DNA of 64,000 bases from G001797105 sp964528155 (GCA_964528155.1 CAZGRL010000011.1:3312-67311), one strand, 5' to 3'; positions 33,464 through 42,551 are shown, counted from the stretch's first letter. Numbers and translations are program-made. The notes: generated by a model from the letters alone, not told the origin.

Positions 33464-35113
33464 ATGCCCGATGAAGGCGGGCGTGGTCGATCGACGATCT
33501 TGCGGTCGCTCCCCATCCTGCTTTCGCTCTTGCTGGGAGACTATGTCCTCTTCAGACTCTTGCCAGGAGTGGATACGGGTGCGAATCGGACCCTGCGATA
33601 TGCGCCCATTCTGGGGCTCTCCGCCGTGCTTTTCCTCCTCGGCCTCGTCCTCACCCTACGATCGAACCGGGGAGATGCCGTCTCCGTCTCGGCGGCGCCG
33701 GTCGACTCACGGGCGGCTTCGGGTCTGTCAAGGCTCTACGCCGGTTTTCTCGTCGCCGGGGTGGCGGGCTCGCTGCTTTTCGCTTATCTGGTGGGCAAGC
33801 TGCTCGTCTTTCGGCTGGACCACGAGTCGTTCTGGAAGGATACAAGCACATACGTGGCGGTGGCTGCTGGGCCCCTTTCATCGAGCGATTTCTGGGCTGG
33901 TCAGCGTCCGTTTACGCTTCCTCTGCTATACAAGATTCTGCGCGCCGACCGGCCGCAGTTCGGGCACAGCGGAGGCTTGCAGCGGATTAGCAGTTTCCAA
34001 TTCATCCTGGATGTATTCAGTTGGACGATGCTGGCAATTGTAACGGCCAGCCTCATGCACACGAAGGCGACGAAGTTTCTTGGCTTCGGCGTGATCCTGG
34101 CCCTAGCCATGACCCTGGATGTCAGCTTTTGGGACAAGGTGTTGCTAAGCGAGTCTCTTGCCTCCTCGCTGCTTATCCTTCTCGTTTCCTTGGGCCTCCT
34201 GGGAGTGAAGTTCCGCGACCGACTGGGTGTGCATGGTTCCCGATGGCAGATTCTGTACTGGATAGGGATCGGTGTCCTGTGCGTCCTTTATTCCTTCACT
34301 CGAGATGCAAACGCGTACTTTCTCGCCGCGTGTGCCCTGGCAATCGTAGCAGCGATGACATTGCAGAAGGTCCGACGCCATTCTTCTGCAGCTGCCTGGA
34401 TCGTCTTCTCAGTCTTCCTTCTGCTTATCTTGCTAGTCGAGTTGAGAACGGCTGATCATGGGAGGCGCTGGACCGTCCCGTACTTCAACATCCTTCGTAG
34501 GCGCATCTATCCGGATGAACATGCCCGCGACTTCTTCGAATCGGCTGGATTGCCCGCTGATCCAGCCACGTCCCGGATACTCCAGCTCGCGAACGGGCCG
34601 TTTGTTCAGGCGCTTGAGTTCAACCTCGCGGCCCGGCCTCTGATCGACTGGGTCGAGGCTGATGGCAGGGTCACCTACTTTCGCTACTTGATTTCCCAAC
34701 CGGTCGCCACATTCGTTCAGCCGATTGGCCGCATCGGGAGCCTGATCAGTCCATCGTCGACCACATACCGGGCAGCCGACTATTCGGTCCCGATTTGGCT
34801 CCGGCTCCTATCACGGTTATTCTTTCCCCTGCCCTTGGTAGTCATGCTTGGGTGGTGTGGGATGGTCGTCGTCGCCACCTACCTCCTTGTCCGTCTCCAC
34901 GGTCTTCGGCCGGAGTGGGCCGTCCCCGGGCTATTGCTACTGACAGCCTTCCCGATGATGTATGTCGTGTGGTATGGGGATGCGATTGAAGTAGAGCGGC
35001 ATGCGTTCCAGATTAGCGTGCAAGTCAGACTTGGCTTATGGCTGATGACCGCGTTCCTTGCCGACGCCTGGCTAGGCCGAATCGGAGCACCTCAGGTAAT
35101 GGGCGGCACGTAG
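33464..35113 (+). CDS. large multi-pass membrane protein of unknown family, copy 1
   Basis: 549 residues with roughly ten to eleven membrane segments; no signal peptide beyond the first TM (ILLSLLLGDYVLFRLL). Conserved between the two copies are FRLDHESFWKD with an acidic loop, PFTLPLLYK, SFTRDANAYFLAA, a long extracytoplasmic loop near residues 330-440, and a C-terminal WYGDAIEVERHAFQ. The layout, with a DxE-type acid pair in a loop and many TMs, recalls GT-C glycosyltransferases, but I do not recognise a family, and this is inference. GAGGAGGG precedes ATG 33464. Its paralogue is directly downstream at 35425-37065. Confidence 0.75.
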   Translation: MPDEGGRGRSTILRSLPILLSLLLGDYVLFRLLPGVDTGANRTLRYAPILGLSAVLFLLGLVLTLRSNRGDAVSVSAAPVDSRAASGLSRLYAGFLVAGVAGSLLFAYLVGKLLVFRLDHESFWKDTSTYVAVAAGPLSSSDFWAGQRPFTLPLLYKILRADRPQFGHSGGLQRISSFQFILDVFSWTMLAIVTASLMHTKATKFLGFGVILALAMTLDVSFWDKVLLSESLASSLLILLVSLGLLGVKFRDRLGVHGSRWQILYWIGIGVLCVLYSFTRDANAYFLAACALAIVAAMTLQKVRRHSSAAAWIVFSVFLLLILLVELRTADHGRRWTVPYFNILRRRIYPDEHARDFFESAGLPADPATSRILQLANGPFVQALEFNLAARPLIDWVEADGRVTYFRYLISQPVATFVQPIGRIGSLISPSSTTYRAADYSVPIWLRLLSRLFFPLPLVVMLGWCGMVVVATYLLVRLHGLRPEWAVPGLLLLTAFPMMYVVWYGDAIEVERHAFQISVQVRLGLWLMTAFLADAWLGRIGAPQVMGGT

Positions 35114-35424
35114 GAGGCGCTTCCTAGTCGTCGAAAGTGGCCCTGGAGGATGGACAGGAACACTGACCTTGATGTTGATCTTGATGAGCCTGATGTGACG
35201 AAGGAGCGATCGGGTTCGGCGCATTGTGGAGGGCGGGAATGGTCGAGCCAGGGGGTAGGCATTTTGCGATCGCAGACTTCCTTCAACGCAGACTCCGGCG
35301 ATGAGACAGGCTACGCTGGAGACACATCATGGAGCTCGAAGGCCGCCTGTCGGCCTCGAGAGGGAGCCAGAACTCCCGATGAGTTGGCTATCTTCGCAGG
35401 ATCAGGCAGCGGAAGGTGCCGTGC
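35114..35424. other. duplicated spacer between the two membrane-protein copies
   Basis: From about 35165 the sequence repeats the Nramp 3' end (compare 32406-32437), the Nramp-hydrolase spacer, the first codons of the hydrolase, then jumps to its last codons and the region upstream of the membrane protein. It is a degraded copy of 32406-33463 with an internal deletion of about 800 bases. Confidence 0.75.
35239..35304 (+). pseudogene. 21-codon remnant of a duplicated alpha/beta hydrolase
   Basis: The frame reads MVEPGGRHFAIADFLQRRLR plus Arg and a stop. The first 12 codons match the start of the 32478 hydrolase (MIEPGGGYVAIGD) and the rest match its end (VGDFLQRRAP). In the intact gene the hexamer GGCGAC occurs at both breakpoints (32511-32516 and 33312-33317), and the remnant has GCAGAC at the junction (35272-35277). 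This fits deletion between short direct repeats. The fusion stayed in frame, and the ribosome-binding region GTGGAGGGCGGGA is retained. Confidence 0.8.
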
Positions 35425-37065
35425 ATGAGGGATGAAGGCCGGCCCGGCCGATCGGTGATCCTTCGCTCACTCCCCATTCTGGTCTCGCTGCTGCTCGGCG
35501 ACTATGTTCTGTTCAGACTGTTGCCGGGGGTCGACACAGGCGCGGATCGCACACTACGCTATGCCCCGATCCTGGCCATCTCCGCTGCTCTTCTTCTACT
35601 GGGCCTGGTCTTATCATCTCGATCGATGCGTGGCTCCCTGTTTTCGGTCTCGGCGCCACAGGCCGGCTCGGCGTCGGCTCTCTCCAGGTGGTATGTCGCC
35701 TTTCTCGTCGCCGTGACGACGGGATCGATGTTTTTCGCCTACCTGGTGGGCAAGGCGCTGGTCTTCCGGCTAGATCATGAATCGGTATGGAAGGACACGG
35801 TCACATACGCAGTGGTGGCTGAGGCGCCGCTCTCTTCGAGTGAGTTCTGGTCTGGCCAGCGCTCGTTCACGCTTCCCCTCATCTACAAAGCCCTGGACGT
35901 AGAACAGACTTCGCTGCGCCTACTCTCGCGCATGCGCAGGATCAGTGGCTTCCAGTCTATCCTGGGAGTACTGAGTTGGACGACGCTGGCGATCGCGACC
36001 GGAAGCCTGATGAAGACCCGGGCGCTGCAACTTCTCGGTTTCGGGGTCATCCTGGCCTTTGCCATGACCCTCGATGTCAGCCTGTGGGACAGAGTGCTGC
36101 TGAGCGAGTCGACCGCGACCTCGTTGCTGGCGCTCCTTGTGTCGCTCGGCCTATTCGGTGTGAAGTACCGCAACCGACTCGGACCGCACGGCTCGTGGCG
36201 GCAAATCCTCTACTGGCTCGGATTTGGCGTCTTGTGCGTCCTGTATTCGTTTACTCGGGACACGAACGCGTACTTCCTGGCTGCATGCGGTGTGGTGATC
36301 GTGGCGGCGGTGGCGATCAGAAAGGCGCGACGCCATCCGTCTGCGCCTGCCTGGATCGCCTTTTCCGTCTTTCTCCTCGCCCTCTTCTACGTGCAAACAA
36401 ACAATGCCGACCAGGGAGAACGGTGGGTCTTCCCATACTTCAACGTCTTGCATATGCGGATCCTCCCTGATCAAGCTGCGCGCAGCTACTTCGAAGCCGC
36501 CGGGATGCCGGCCGATCCCGCAACCGCCAAGATTCTCCAGCTCACCCGACGGCCATTCTTTCAAGCACTCGAGACAGATCCCTCCGCACTGCCGTTGATC
36601 GACTGGGTCAAGATGGAAGGCAGGAGCACCTATTTCGGCTATCTGCTCTCGCATCCAGTCGAAACGTTCATGCAGCCGATCCATCGCGCCCGGAACCTGA
36701 TCAGCCCGGTTTCAACGGAATACCGGGCGGACGACTACTCGGTCCCGATCTGGCTCCGTCTCTTTTCGAGCGTGTTCTTCCCACTACCCTTGATGATCGT
36801 GCTCGGGTGGCTGGGCGTCGTGATCATCGCTGCCTACCTGATTGGTCGAGGGCATGGCATGCGATCGGTGTGGATTGTCCCGGCGCTACTGCTGCTGACG
36901 GCATTCCCGATGATGTACGTCGTGTGGTATGGGGATGCGATTGAAGTCGAGCGGCATGCGTTCCAGATCAGCCTGCAGATTCGCCTGGGTCTGTGGATGA
37001 TGACTGTCCTGCTGGCCGACGCCTGGCTGGCGCGGCTTTTCACACCTTCCGCCACATCCGCTTGA
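35425..37065 (+). CDS. large multi-pass membrane protein of unknown family, copy 2
   Basis: 546 residues, collinear with the 33464 protein over the whole length and clearly similar throughout (for example FRLLPGVDTGA, AYLVGKALVFRLDHES, LCVLYSFTRD and VWYGDAIEVERHAFQIS are shared or nearly so). The loops drift most around residues 75-95 and 155-170. Both copies are intact, so both may function. ATG 35425 aligns with the start of copy 1 and has GGAAGG 8 bases upstream. The unit ends 26 codons after the conserved HAFQIS helix. Confidence 0.75.
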   Translation: MRDEGRPGRSVILRSLPILVSLLLGDYVLFRLLPGVDTGADRTLRYAPILAISAALLLLGLVLSSRSMRGSLFSVSAPQAGSASALSRWYVAFLVAVTTGSMFFAYLVGKALVFRLDHESVWKDTVTYAVVAEAPLSSSEFWSGQRSFTLPLIYKALDVEQTSLRLLSRMRRISGFQSILGVLSWTTLAIATGSLMKTRALQLLGFGVILAFAMTLDVSLWDRVLLSESTATSLLALLVSLGLFGVKYRNRLGPHGSWRQILYWLGFGVLCVLYSFTRDTNAYFLAACGVVIVAAVAIRKARRHPSAPAWIAFSVFLLALFYVQTNNADQGERWVFPYFNVLHMRILPDQAARSYFEAAGMPADPATAKILQLTRRPFFQALETDPSALPLIDWVKMEGRSTYFGYLLSHPVETFMQPIHRARNLISPVSTEYRADDYSVPIWLRLFSSVFFPLPLMIVLGWLGVVIIAAYLIGRGHGMRSVWIVPALLLLTAFPMMYVVWYGDAIEVERHAFQISLQIRLGLWMMTVLLADAWLARLFTPSATSA

Positions 37066-37361
37066 AGGCGGTCGACACAGGCCCCTCGTTCCCGGCTTGC
37101 TTTCGCCCCAGATCCATGGACCAGGCTCCCGGTGCCCGGGCGCCTCGCTGGCCGACCGGCCCCCAGGGCTGCGGCCTTACACAATCTCGGCCAGGCCGGC
37201 GAAGCAGGTCCAGTCGGCAATGGGCCGGGCCCGACGCCGGCCCCGCCAGGCTTATCAGGCCGCCAGCCTGACCCCCCGGCGACCCTGGGATTGTCGTGTA
37301 TCATGGTTCTGAAGATGGCAGAATCTCCAGGGGCAACATAGGTCAGGGGGGAGGGGTCGTC

Positions 37362-37700
37362 ATGATCAGCTTTCGCGAAACGCTAGATGGGATCCAGAGG
37401 GTTGGCGATCTTCTCAAGGCATCCGAAGACATCGAGGAATCCGTAGAGAGATCGAAGGCGGCGCTGCGCGATCTGCGCACCATGCTTGACGCAGAACGCC
37501 TGCGCCAGTTCGATACGGTCGCGGAGCTGGCCGACTATATCCACCGCGTCGCCATCCCGCAGTTGACGGGAACCGAGGACACGCTGGAAGGCGCCTCGAA
37601 GGGCCATCTGAAGCGTCTGAAAATGGCCTCAGAACAAACGAATAAGCTCATGGTCCGCCTGCAAATGCTCGACGACGCCTCCCTGGGAGGCCTGTTCTGA
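37362..37700 (+). CDS. small coiled-coil protein
   Basis: 112 residues, almost entirely helical and charged (ETLDGIQRVGDLLKAS, EESVERSKAALRDLRTMLDA, then HLKRLKMASEQTNKLMVRLQ). No membrane segment, no Cys or His cluster. ATG 37362 has GGGGGAGGGG upstream. I do not recognise the family. It stands alone in a gap region between the duplicated membrane protein and the nucleoside kinase. The preceding 296 bases (37066-37361) are very GC-rich and show no gene. Confidence 0.6.
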   Translation: MISFRETLDGIQRVGDLLKASEDIEESVERSKAALRDLRTMLDAERLRQFDTVAELADYIHRVAIPQLTGTEDTLEGASKGHLKRLKMASEQTNKLMVRLQMLDDASLGGLF

Positions 37701-37834
37701 AGGCCGACCGGGCCACACCTGATCTGCCGCTGCCGAACGCTCCAAGTTCACCCCGTCTCTGCTAGGCGACCCCTTCGTTTGGCTGGTCGGGGTGCCTTCC
37801 CCCAGGGAGCAACCTGGGAAAGCCCAGAGGCATC

Positions 37835-38476
37835 ATGACAAAGCGCTTCGTTCTCGTCGCCGGCAACATCGGTTCTGGCAAGACCTCGCTCACCGAACGA
37901 TTGGGTGAACGACTGGGGTGGGCCACGGCCTATGAATCGGTCGAGGACAACCCGTATCTGGCCGATTTCTACGCCGACATGCGCTCATGGGCATTCCATC
38001 TGCAGATCTTTTTCCTGGGCCATCGGGCCGAACAGCACCTGGCCATCGCCCGCGCCCCCGGCTCGGCCATTGTCGACCGCTCGATCTATGAAGATGCAGA
38101 GATCTTCGCCAGGGCCAGTCTGGAGCTGGGGAATGTGACGGAGCGCGACTATCAGTCCTACCGCAGGGTCTATGGGCTCGTCGTCGACAGCCTCCCCGTG
38201 CCGGACTTGTTGTTCTATTTGCGGGCCCCCGTCCCTGTGCTGCTCGAGAGAATCCGCGCGCGCGGCCGCGCCATCGAAGCCGGCGTCACAGCGGAATACC
38301 TGGGCTTGCTCGATCGGTTGTACGAGGAGTGGTTGGACGGCTTCGACATGTGTCCAGTTCTAACCATTCGCACGGATGACCTCGATTATGTCCACCAACC
38401 CCCTCACCTCGAGATCGTCATCCAACGCATGTACGACAAGCTCTCCGGCAAAGAAGAAGTCGAGTTCCCGCGCTGA
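37835..38476 (+). CDS. deoxynucleoside kinase
   Basis: 213 residues, dNK family (deoxyadenosine/deoxyguanosine/deoxycytidine kinases) of the salvage pathway. P-loop VAGNIGSGKTSL at residues 8-19, YESVEDNPYLADFY (substrate-binding Glu), FFLGHRAEQH, VDRSIYEDAEIFA (the DRS motif, catalytic Asp and Arg), and the LID-like RIRARGRAIE. Short and soluble. With the ribonucleotide reductase 10 kb away it serves dNTP supply, though not in an operon. The preference among dA, dG and dC cannot be read from sequence alone. Confidence 0.9.
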   Translation: MTKRFVLVAGNIGSGKTSLTERLGERLGWATAYESVEDNPYLADFYADMRSWAFHLQIFFLGHRAEQHLAIARAPGSAIVDRSIYEDAEIFARASLELGNVTERDYQSYRRVYGLVVDSLPVPDLLFYLRAPVPVLLERIRARGRAIEAGVTAEYLGLLDRLYEEWLDGFDMCPVLTIRTDDLDYVHQPPHLEIVIQRMYDKLSGKEEVEFPR

Positions 38477-38748
38477 TGGATCTCTAGCCCGCCACTCCAT
38501 ACCTCCCTCAGGCATACTTCTTCCCGTGGCAGGGACCGAAACGGCCACACTGCCGCGATCCCCGGCTTGAGACTTGAGATACCTGCGCGGCTCCCCGTCT
38601 CCCGTCTCCGGTCATCCGTCGGACGACACCAGTCATCCACGGTCCTTCGTCTGCCGTCCGTTTTTACACCCCCTTTACAGCCAGACTGCATCCCGATTGC
38701 CCGCCTGACGCAAGATCAATGCAGTCTATCTGGCGAAGGAGGATGACT

Positions 38749-39633
38749 ATGTTGAAGAAGCAAAGTTTGCTGATCGTTGCTGTCTTGAGCCTGCTGATGC
38801 TTGGGGCAGGAGTCGCCTATGCTGCCGACGAGCAGCCGCCGGCAGGGCTGCGAGCGGCAGGTAAGGTCACCGGCGTCAATCTCGCAGCGAACACATTCAA
38901 GATCGAGACGCTCCGCAATGGCGAGCTCACGGTCGCCGTGACCCAGACGACGGAGTTCCGCAGCCGAGCAGGGGATGTCCAGGGCCTCGAGGATCTGGAG
39001 ACAGGAATGCCGGTCGTAGTCGCCGGGCAACGTGGGGCTGAGGGTGAGGTTCTGGCGAGCGTCGTCGCTGTAGGGGAGCCGGGTGACCGGCCATCATGCT
39101 TCCGGGCTCGAGGTGAGATCACGAGCGTCGCAGTCTCCGACGGAATCTTCACGTTGAAGACGCGCACGGATGAGGAGCTTGAGATCCACGTGAGCGACCG
39201 GGCGCGCTTCATCAGCCGAGACAACAGTGTGCAGGGCATCGACGATCTCGAGGTCGGCATTCTCGCCCAAGTCCTGGGTCTGAAGGGACCTGACGGTCAA
39301 CTCAATGCGCTTCGCGTGGCGGCCGGTTCGCCTGAAGATCGCCCAGATCTCCGGGTGATGGGACAGATCACTCTCATAGCGTCCGACTCATTCACCCTCG
39401 ACAATCGCCAGGGTCGCAGCATCACCTTCGTTGTCGACGCCTCGACACAATACCGCTCGCGCGATGGAAGCGTCGTCTCATTCGACGACCTCGAGGTCGG
39501 GATGACGGCCGCGGTGGCAGGCGATCGGCTCGATGATGGGGCGTACAAGGCAGTCGTTGTAGGTGTCGGATCGCCTCAAGAGACGCCCGCTAGGCCGCCT
39601 CTGGCCCCGCGCCCGGGTAGCCCCGGCGTGTAG
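38749..39633 (+). CDS. exported DUF5666-like protein with three repeats
   Basis: 294 residues. Signal peptide: MLKKQ, a hydrophobic core LLIVAVLSLLMLGAGVAYA, cleavage probably after AYA. The mature part is three copies of a beta-rich unit of about 75 residues: G-x-(I/V)-T plus strands, FRSR/ISRD/YRSRDGSV, and a D-DLE-(T/V)-GM block. That matches DUF5666 domains by pattern. The tail is Pro-rich. ATG 38749 has AAGGAGG 6 bases upstream; ATG 38743 is too close to it. Extracellular, function unknown. It ends at a good terminator. Confidence 0.7.
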   Translation: MLKKQSLLIVAVLSLLMLGAGVAYAADEQPPAGLRAAGKVTGVNLAANTFKIETLRNGELTVAVTQTTEFRSRAGDVQGLEDLETGMPVVVAGQRGAEGEVLASVVAVGEPGDRPSCFRARGEITSVAVSDGIFTLKTRTDEELEIHVSDRARFISRDNSVQGIDDLEVGILAQVLGLKGPDGQLNALRVAAGSPEDRPDLRVMGQITLIASDSFTLDNRQGRSITFVVDASTQYRSRDGSVVSFDDLEVGMTAAVAGDRLDDGAYKAVVVGVGSPQETPARPPLAPRPGSPGV

Positions 39634-39663
39634 GCCTCGACGGACAATCGCTGCCACGTCATG

Positions 39664-39699
39664 GGATCCTCTGGACCGGCCCGCCGGCCCGGAGGATCC
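39664..39699 (+). terminator. terminator hairpin after the DUF5666-like gene
   Basis: GGATCCTCTGGACCGGC (39664-39680) pairs with GCCGGCCCGGAGGATCC (39683-39699), a 17-bp stem with two G-U pairs. Confidence 0.55.
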
Positions 39700-39747
39700 T
39701 GCGGTTCAAGGGGATAGACGCACACGCCCAGCACTACTCCAGCCCGG

Positions 39748-39776
39748 TTGTCGATCTCGTGTGACTACGCTATGCT
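39748..39776 (+). promoter_or_regulatory. promoter upstream of the Yip1-like gene
   Basis: TTGTCG (39748-39753), 17-base spacer, TATGCT (39771-39776). Confidence 0.45.
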
Positions 39777-40019
39777 AGCACTCTCGCCAAGAATTGTCCG
39801 CCATCGCTTCTTCCGCCGGATCGGCGCTTGGTGCTATGTCTGGAGCTAGCGACGGTTGACCGACCATGTACACGCGGGGAAGTGTCGTGGTCAACGCTGC
39901 TTGCCCATCGCCAGTATGATCGGCCGATCCGTCTCACTCCGTGAACCCGTTGCAGTGCTGCACCAGTTGTCTGGGCCGGGAATAGGATACCGGCTTCCAT
40001 TCAGGAGGAGGAGGATACG

Positions 40020-40724
40020 ATGTCGATCGAGGCGTCCCAACCGCCGGCGGAAATGCCCCCGCCGCAGCAGTCATTCAGTGATGTATGGGTCAAGGCGCTT
40101 ACCCAGCCCTCTGTCGCCACGTACGAGGACTTCGTTTCTCGTCCAGGCGTCAGCGTGGGAAGGGCGCTCGGGTGGGTCTTCGTGTGCGCGTTCGCGGGAT
40201 CTATCTTCACCTTCCTGGGAATCATCCTCACGGGAAGCATCTCCAATCTACCGCTGGATCAGTCGCCCGAGCTCGCTCAAGCCGCAAGGTTGCCCTTCTA
40301 CCTGTTTGTTTGCGGTGTGCCAATCGGCGCCGTGTTCTCGATTGTCGGCCTGTTGATCGTGACCGGGGTCAGCCAAGTTGTGGCGCGCATGCTCGGCGGC
40401 ACGGGGACCTTCACGCAGCTCACCTATGCTGTCGCGGCCTATGTGGCGCCCATGAGCATCGTTACCTCTCTCCTGGGTCTGATCCCGCTTGTGGGCTGCC
40501 TGAACGCCTTGCTGGGGATATACGGCCTGTTCCTCAACGTGGTAGCCGTCAAGGCGGTTCACCGTTTCGACTGGGGCAGGGCGGTGATCTCGAGCGCGGC
40601 CCTGCTTATCGTCGTCCTGGTGCTCGTCGGATGCATCATGGTTGTCTTCCTGGCGCTCCTGGGCCCGGCGATCGGAACTGTGTTTTCCAACATCATCCAG
40701 GATCTCGGAACTCCGATCCCGTAG
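40020..40724 (+). CDS. Yip1-domain-like membrane protein
   Basis: 234 residues. A cytoplasmic, Pro-rich N-terminus with a Yip1-type amphipathic lead (VWVKALTQPSVATYEDF), then five membrane helices (about residues 45-65, 95-118, 135-160, 165-178, 195-225). Topology and the SRPGVSVGRALGWVF lead fit the bacterial Yip1 family, often annotated as 'YIP1 family protein'. The function is unknown in bacteria. AGGAGGAGG precedes ATG 40020. Single gene. Confidence 0.65.
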   Translation: MSIEASQPPAEMPPPQQSFSDVWVKALTQPSVATYEDFVSRPGVSVGRALGWVFVCAFAGSIFTFLGIILTGSISNLPLDQSPELAQAARLPFYLFVCGVPIGAVFSIVGLLIVTGVSQVVARMLGGTGTFTQLTYAVAAYVAPMSIVTSLLGLIPLVGCLNALLGIYGLFLNVVAVKAVHRFDWGRAVISSAALLIVVLVLVGCIMVVFLALLGPAIGTVFSNIIQDLGTPIP

Positions 40725-41421
40725 TCGGCTCATCGACGAGGGGTGTGGTCCACCTACACGGCCTTCATCTGCCTCACTTGTTCCGTCGCTCGGCGATGAA
40801 GGTTATCGGGCTGCCCTCCAAGAGGGGAAGACCATGTCGCTCGAGCGGCCCGTGGAGATATCGATGGATTCGGAGTGACCGCGAGGCAGACGATAAGTCT
40901 GTGTGCAGGAAGCGTCATCCTTCTTCGCAGTAAATGCTCTCCATCAGCCATGAGCTGACGCGCGGCCGTTCGCGCACCGGAGCTTTCCAGGCACACCTGG
41001 GATGCACCCCCCCACATCAGTTCGATCCCTCGGTGCGTGGCTGCCCTTCGCTAACATGAATGTCCTCTGGCGGAGTCAGTCGCTGACGCCCGGGGTGTCC
41101 CGAACGCCAAGATCACTGCGTCCTTCCGACCTGGTCCGCCCTTGTTCGGCATGATCGTTTTCCGTTCGATCCCATGCACTCGGACGCCCGTGGCTCCTCC
41201 CTCCGGAACAAGAGGCACGCAGCCAACGTCCTTGCCCGGGTGACGAACTTCCGCGTTTTATGCGTGCTTCGGAGGATGTGAAACGTCCTCGCTCGAAGTA
41301 TGCTGAATGGACGGGCTGTCTACTGTCGGGGCCGGTTTGAGGAGGGGTGCCGCACGTGCCCCGGCAGAGGGCGATGGGCTCCCCTTCGGGCAGCCGTCCC
41401 CCACGTAGGGAGCACGGCACC
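40725..41421. other. 697-base region without a convincing gene
   Basis: Several short frames occur on both strands but none has a plausible start, codon use or family pattern. No repeat structure stands out. Confidence 0.4.
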
Positions 41422-42141
41422 ATGACGTCGATTAGACATACCCTGCGAATCGCATCCGTGATCACTGTCTTCATCATCCTGGCCGCTGCCTGCGCTTCGA
41501 CGGGCTCCACCGGAAGCGGCTCGGCCTCGACCCTGGTCATGACACCGGATGCCTCCCCGCAACCAGCATCTCTGTCGAGCCCAGGCGCCAGGTGTCTGCT
41601 GCAGGAACTGAGCGCCGGGCTACCCAACCAATCGTGCACACAAGCAGCCGTCGTTGTGCCGACGCGGGCGCCCCTTCCTGAGACCTTCGACGGCCTGGAC
41701 TTGTCCACGGGACTGCATGTGACCGGGCGGGCGCCGAGCGTCGATCTAGAGAGCTACCGCCTGTCCGTGACCGGCAGGGTAGACCGCCCGCTCGATCTGT
41801 CCCTTGACGACCTGCGCTGCATGCCGAAAGTCAGTACCACGTGCCCTCTGGTGTGCCCAGGCACATTCACCGACATCGCCACATGGGCCGGCGTCCCGAT
41901 CGATCATGTGCTCGAACAGGCGCAAGTGCAATCTGGAGCGAGTTCGCTCGTATTTGTGAGCGCCGACGGGTACAGCACGCTGGTCTACCTCGACGATGTG
42001 CGCGCTTCGCAAGGTTTCCTGGCCTACGAGTGGGAAGGGGAACCATTGCCCATCTTGCACGGGTTCCCTGTGCGCGTTGTGCTGCCGCGGGTCGACGGGA
42101 ACAAGTGGGCGAAGTGGCTCGTTAGGATCGAAGTGCACTGA
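41422..42141 (+). CDS. small molybdopterin-oxidoreductase-fold lipoprotein (sulfite oxidase/MsrP-like)
   Basis: 239 residues. The N-terminus is hydrophobic with LAAAC, a lipobox-like cleavage site (less canonical than LAGC). Residues 75-239 match the small sulfite-oxidase-like molybdopterin domain: LSVTGRVDRPLDLSLDDL, the Cys-containing VCPGTFTDIATWAGVPI (Mo-coordinating Cys expected in VCPG), then SADGYSTLVYLDDV and VRVVLPRVDGNKWAKWL. The dimerisation domain of true sulfite oxidases is absent. The molybdenum cofactor is therefore likely but unproven. The next gene is a small membrane protein that could be its partner. Confidence 0.7.
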   Translation: MTSIRHTLRIASVITVFIILAAACASTGSTGSGSASTLVMTPDASPQPASLSSPGARCLLQELSAGLPNQSCTQAAVVVPTRAPLPETFDGLDLSTGLHVTGRAPSVDLESYRLSVTGRVDRPLDLSLDDLRCMPKVSTTCPLVCPGTFTDIATWAGVPIDHVLEQAQVQSGASSLVFVSADGYSTLVYLDDVRASQGFLAYEWEGEPLPILHGFPVRVVLPRVDGNKWAKWLVRIEVH

Positions 42142-42218
42142 TCGGAATAGGCGACTGCGCGTTGAGTCCGCCCTTGGACGGCCGATCAAGAGGCCGTACA
42201 AACCCGGTGTCGATCACC

Positions 42219-42551
42219 ATGCTCCGATCTCCCAGAATCATCAAGATCGTCCACACCGGCTTCTTCATCGCCTGGAATGCACTCCTTCTTGTTCTCGTCT
42301 ACGAGGTGATCGCTGACAGGATCACAGCCATCTCCTTTCTCGCCCTGGGGGTATTCTTCGTCGAAGGGATCATCCTGGCGGTCAACGGATGGAGCTGTCC
42401 GCTGACCGAGTACGCTGAGCGCCTGGGATCGAGCAGCGGCCGGGTCACCGACATCTTCCTGCCCGGCTGGATGGCGGATCGGGCTTTCGAAATCTATGGA
42501 GTCCTTGTTGCATCTGTGATAGTTCTATTCGTCCTGCGGCTTCTTGTTTGA
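42219..42551 (+). CDS. small membrane protein, DUF2784-like
   Basis: 110 residues, three membrane segments (about 10-30, 35-52, 85-105). The NGWSCPLTEYAERLG loop resembles the CPLT motif of DUF2784-type membrane proteins. ATG 42219 or the in-frame GTG at 42207 could start it. It follows the molybdopterin-like lipoprotein by 77 bases. It could be a membrane electron-transfer or anchoring partner, but no heme-ligand His pair is obvious. Confidence 0.5.
   Translation: MLRSPRIIKIVHTGFFIAWNALLLVLVYEVIADRITAISFLALGVFFVEGIILAVNGWSCPLTEYAERLGSSSGRVTDIFLPGWMADRAFEIYGVLVASVIVLFVLRLLV

Larger units (their letters stand above)
39634..40019. other. intergenic region with terminator and promoter
   Basis: Holds the hairpin at 39664-39699 and a promoter at 39748-39776, leaving an untranslated leader of about 235 bases before the Yip1-like gene. 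No coding frame is convincing. Confidence 0.5.

Noticed and set aside
33464..37065. Polysaccharide or O-antigen biosynthesis operon
   Set aside because: The twin membrane proteins resemble GT-C enzymes in layout only; no sugar-nucleotide or flippase genes are nearby.
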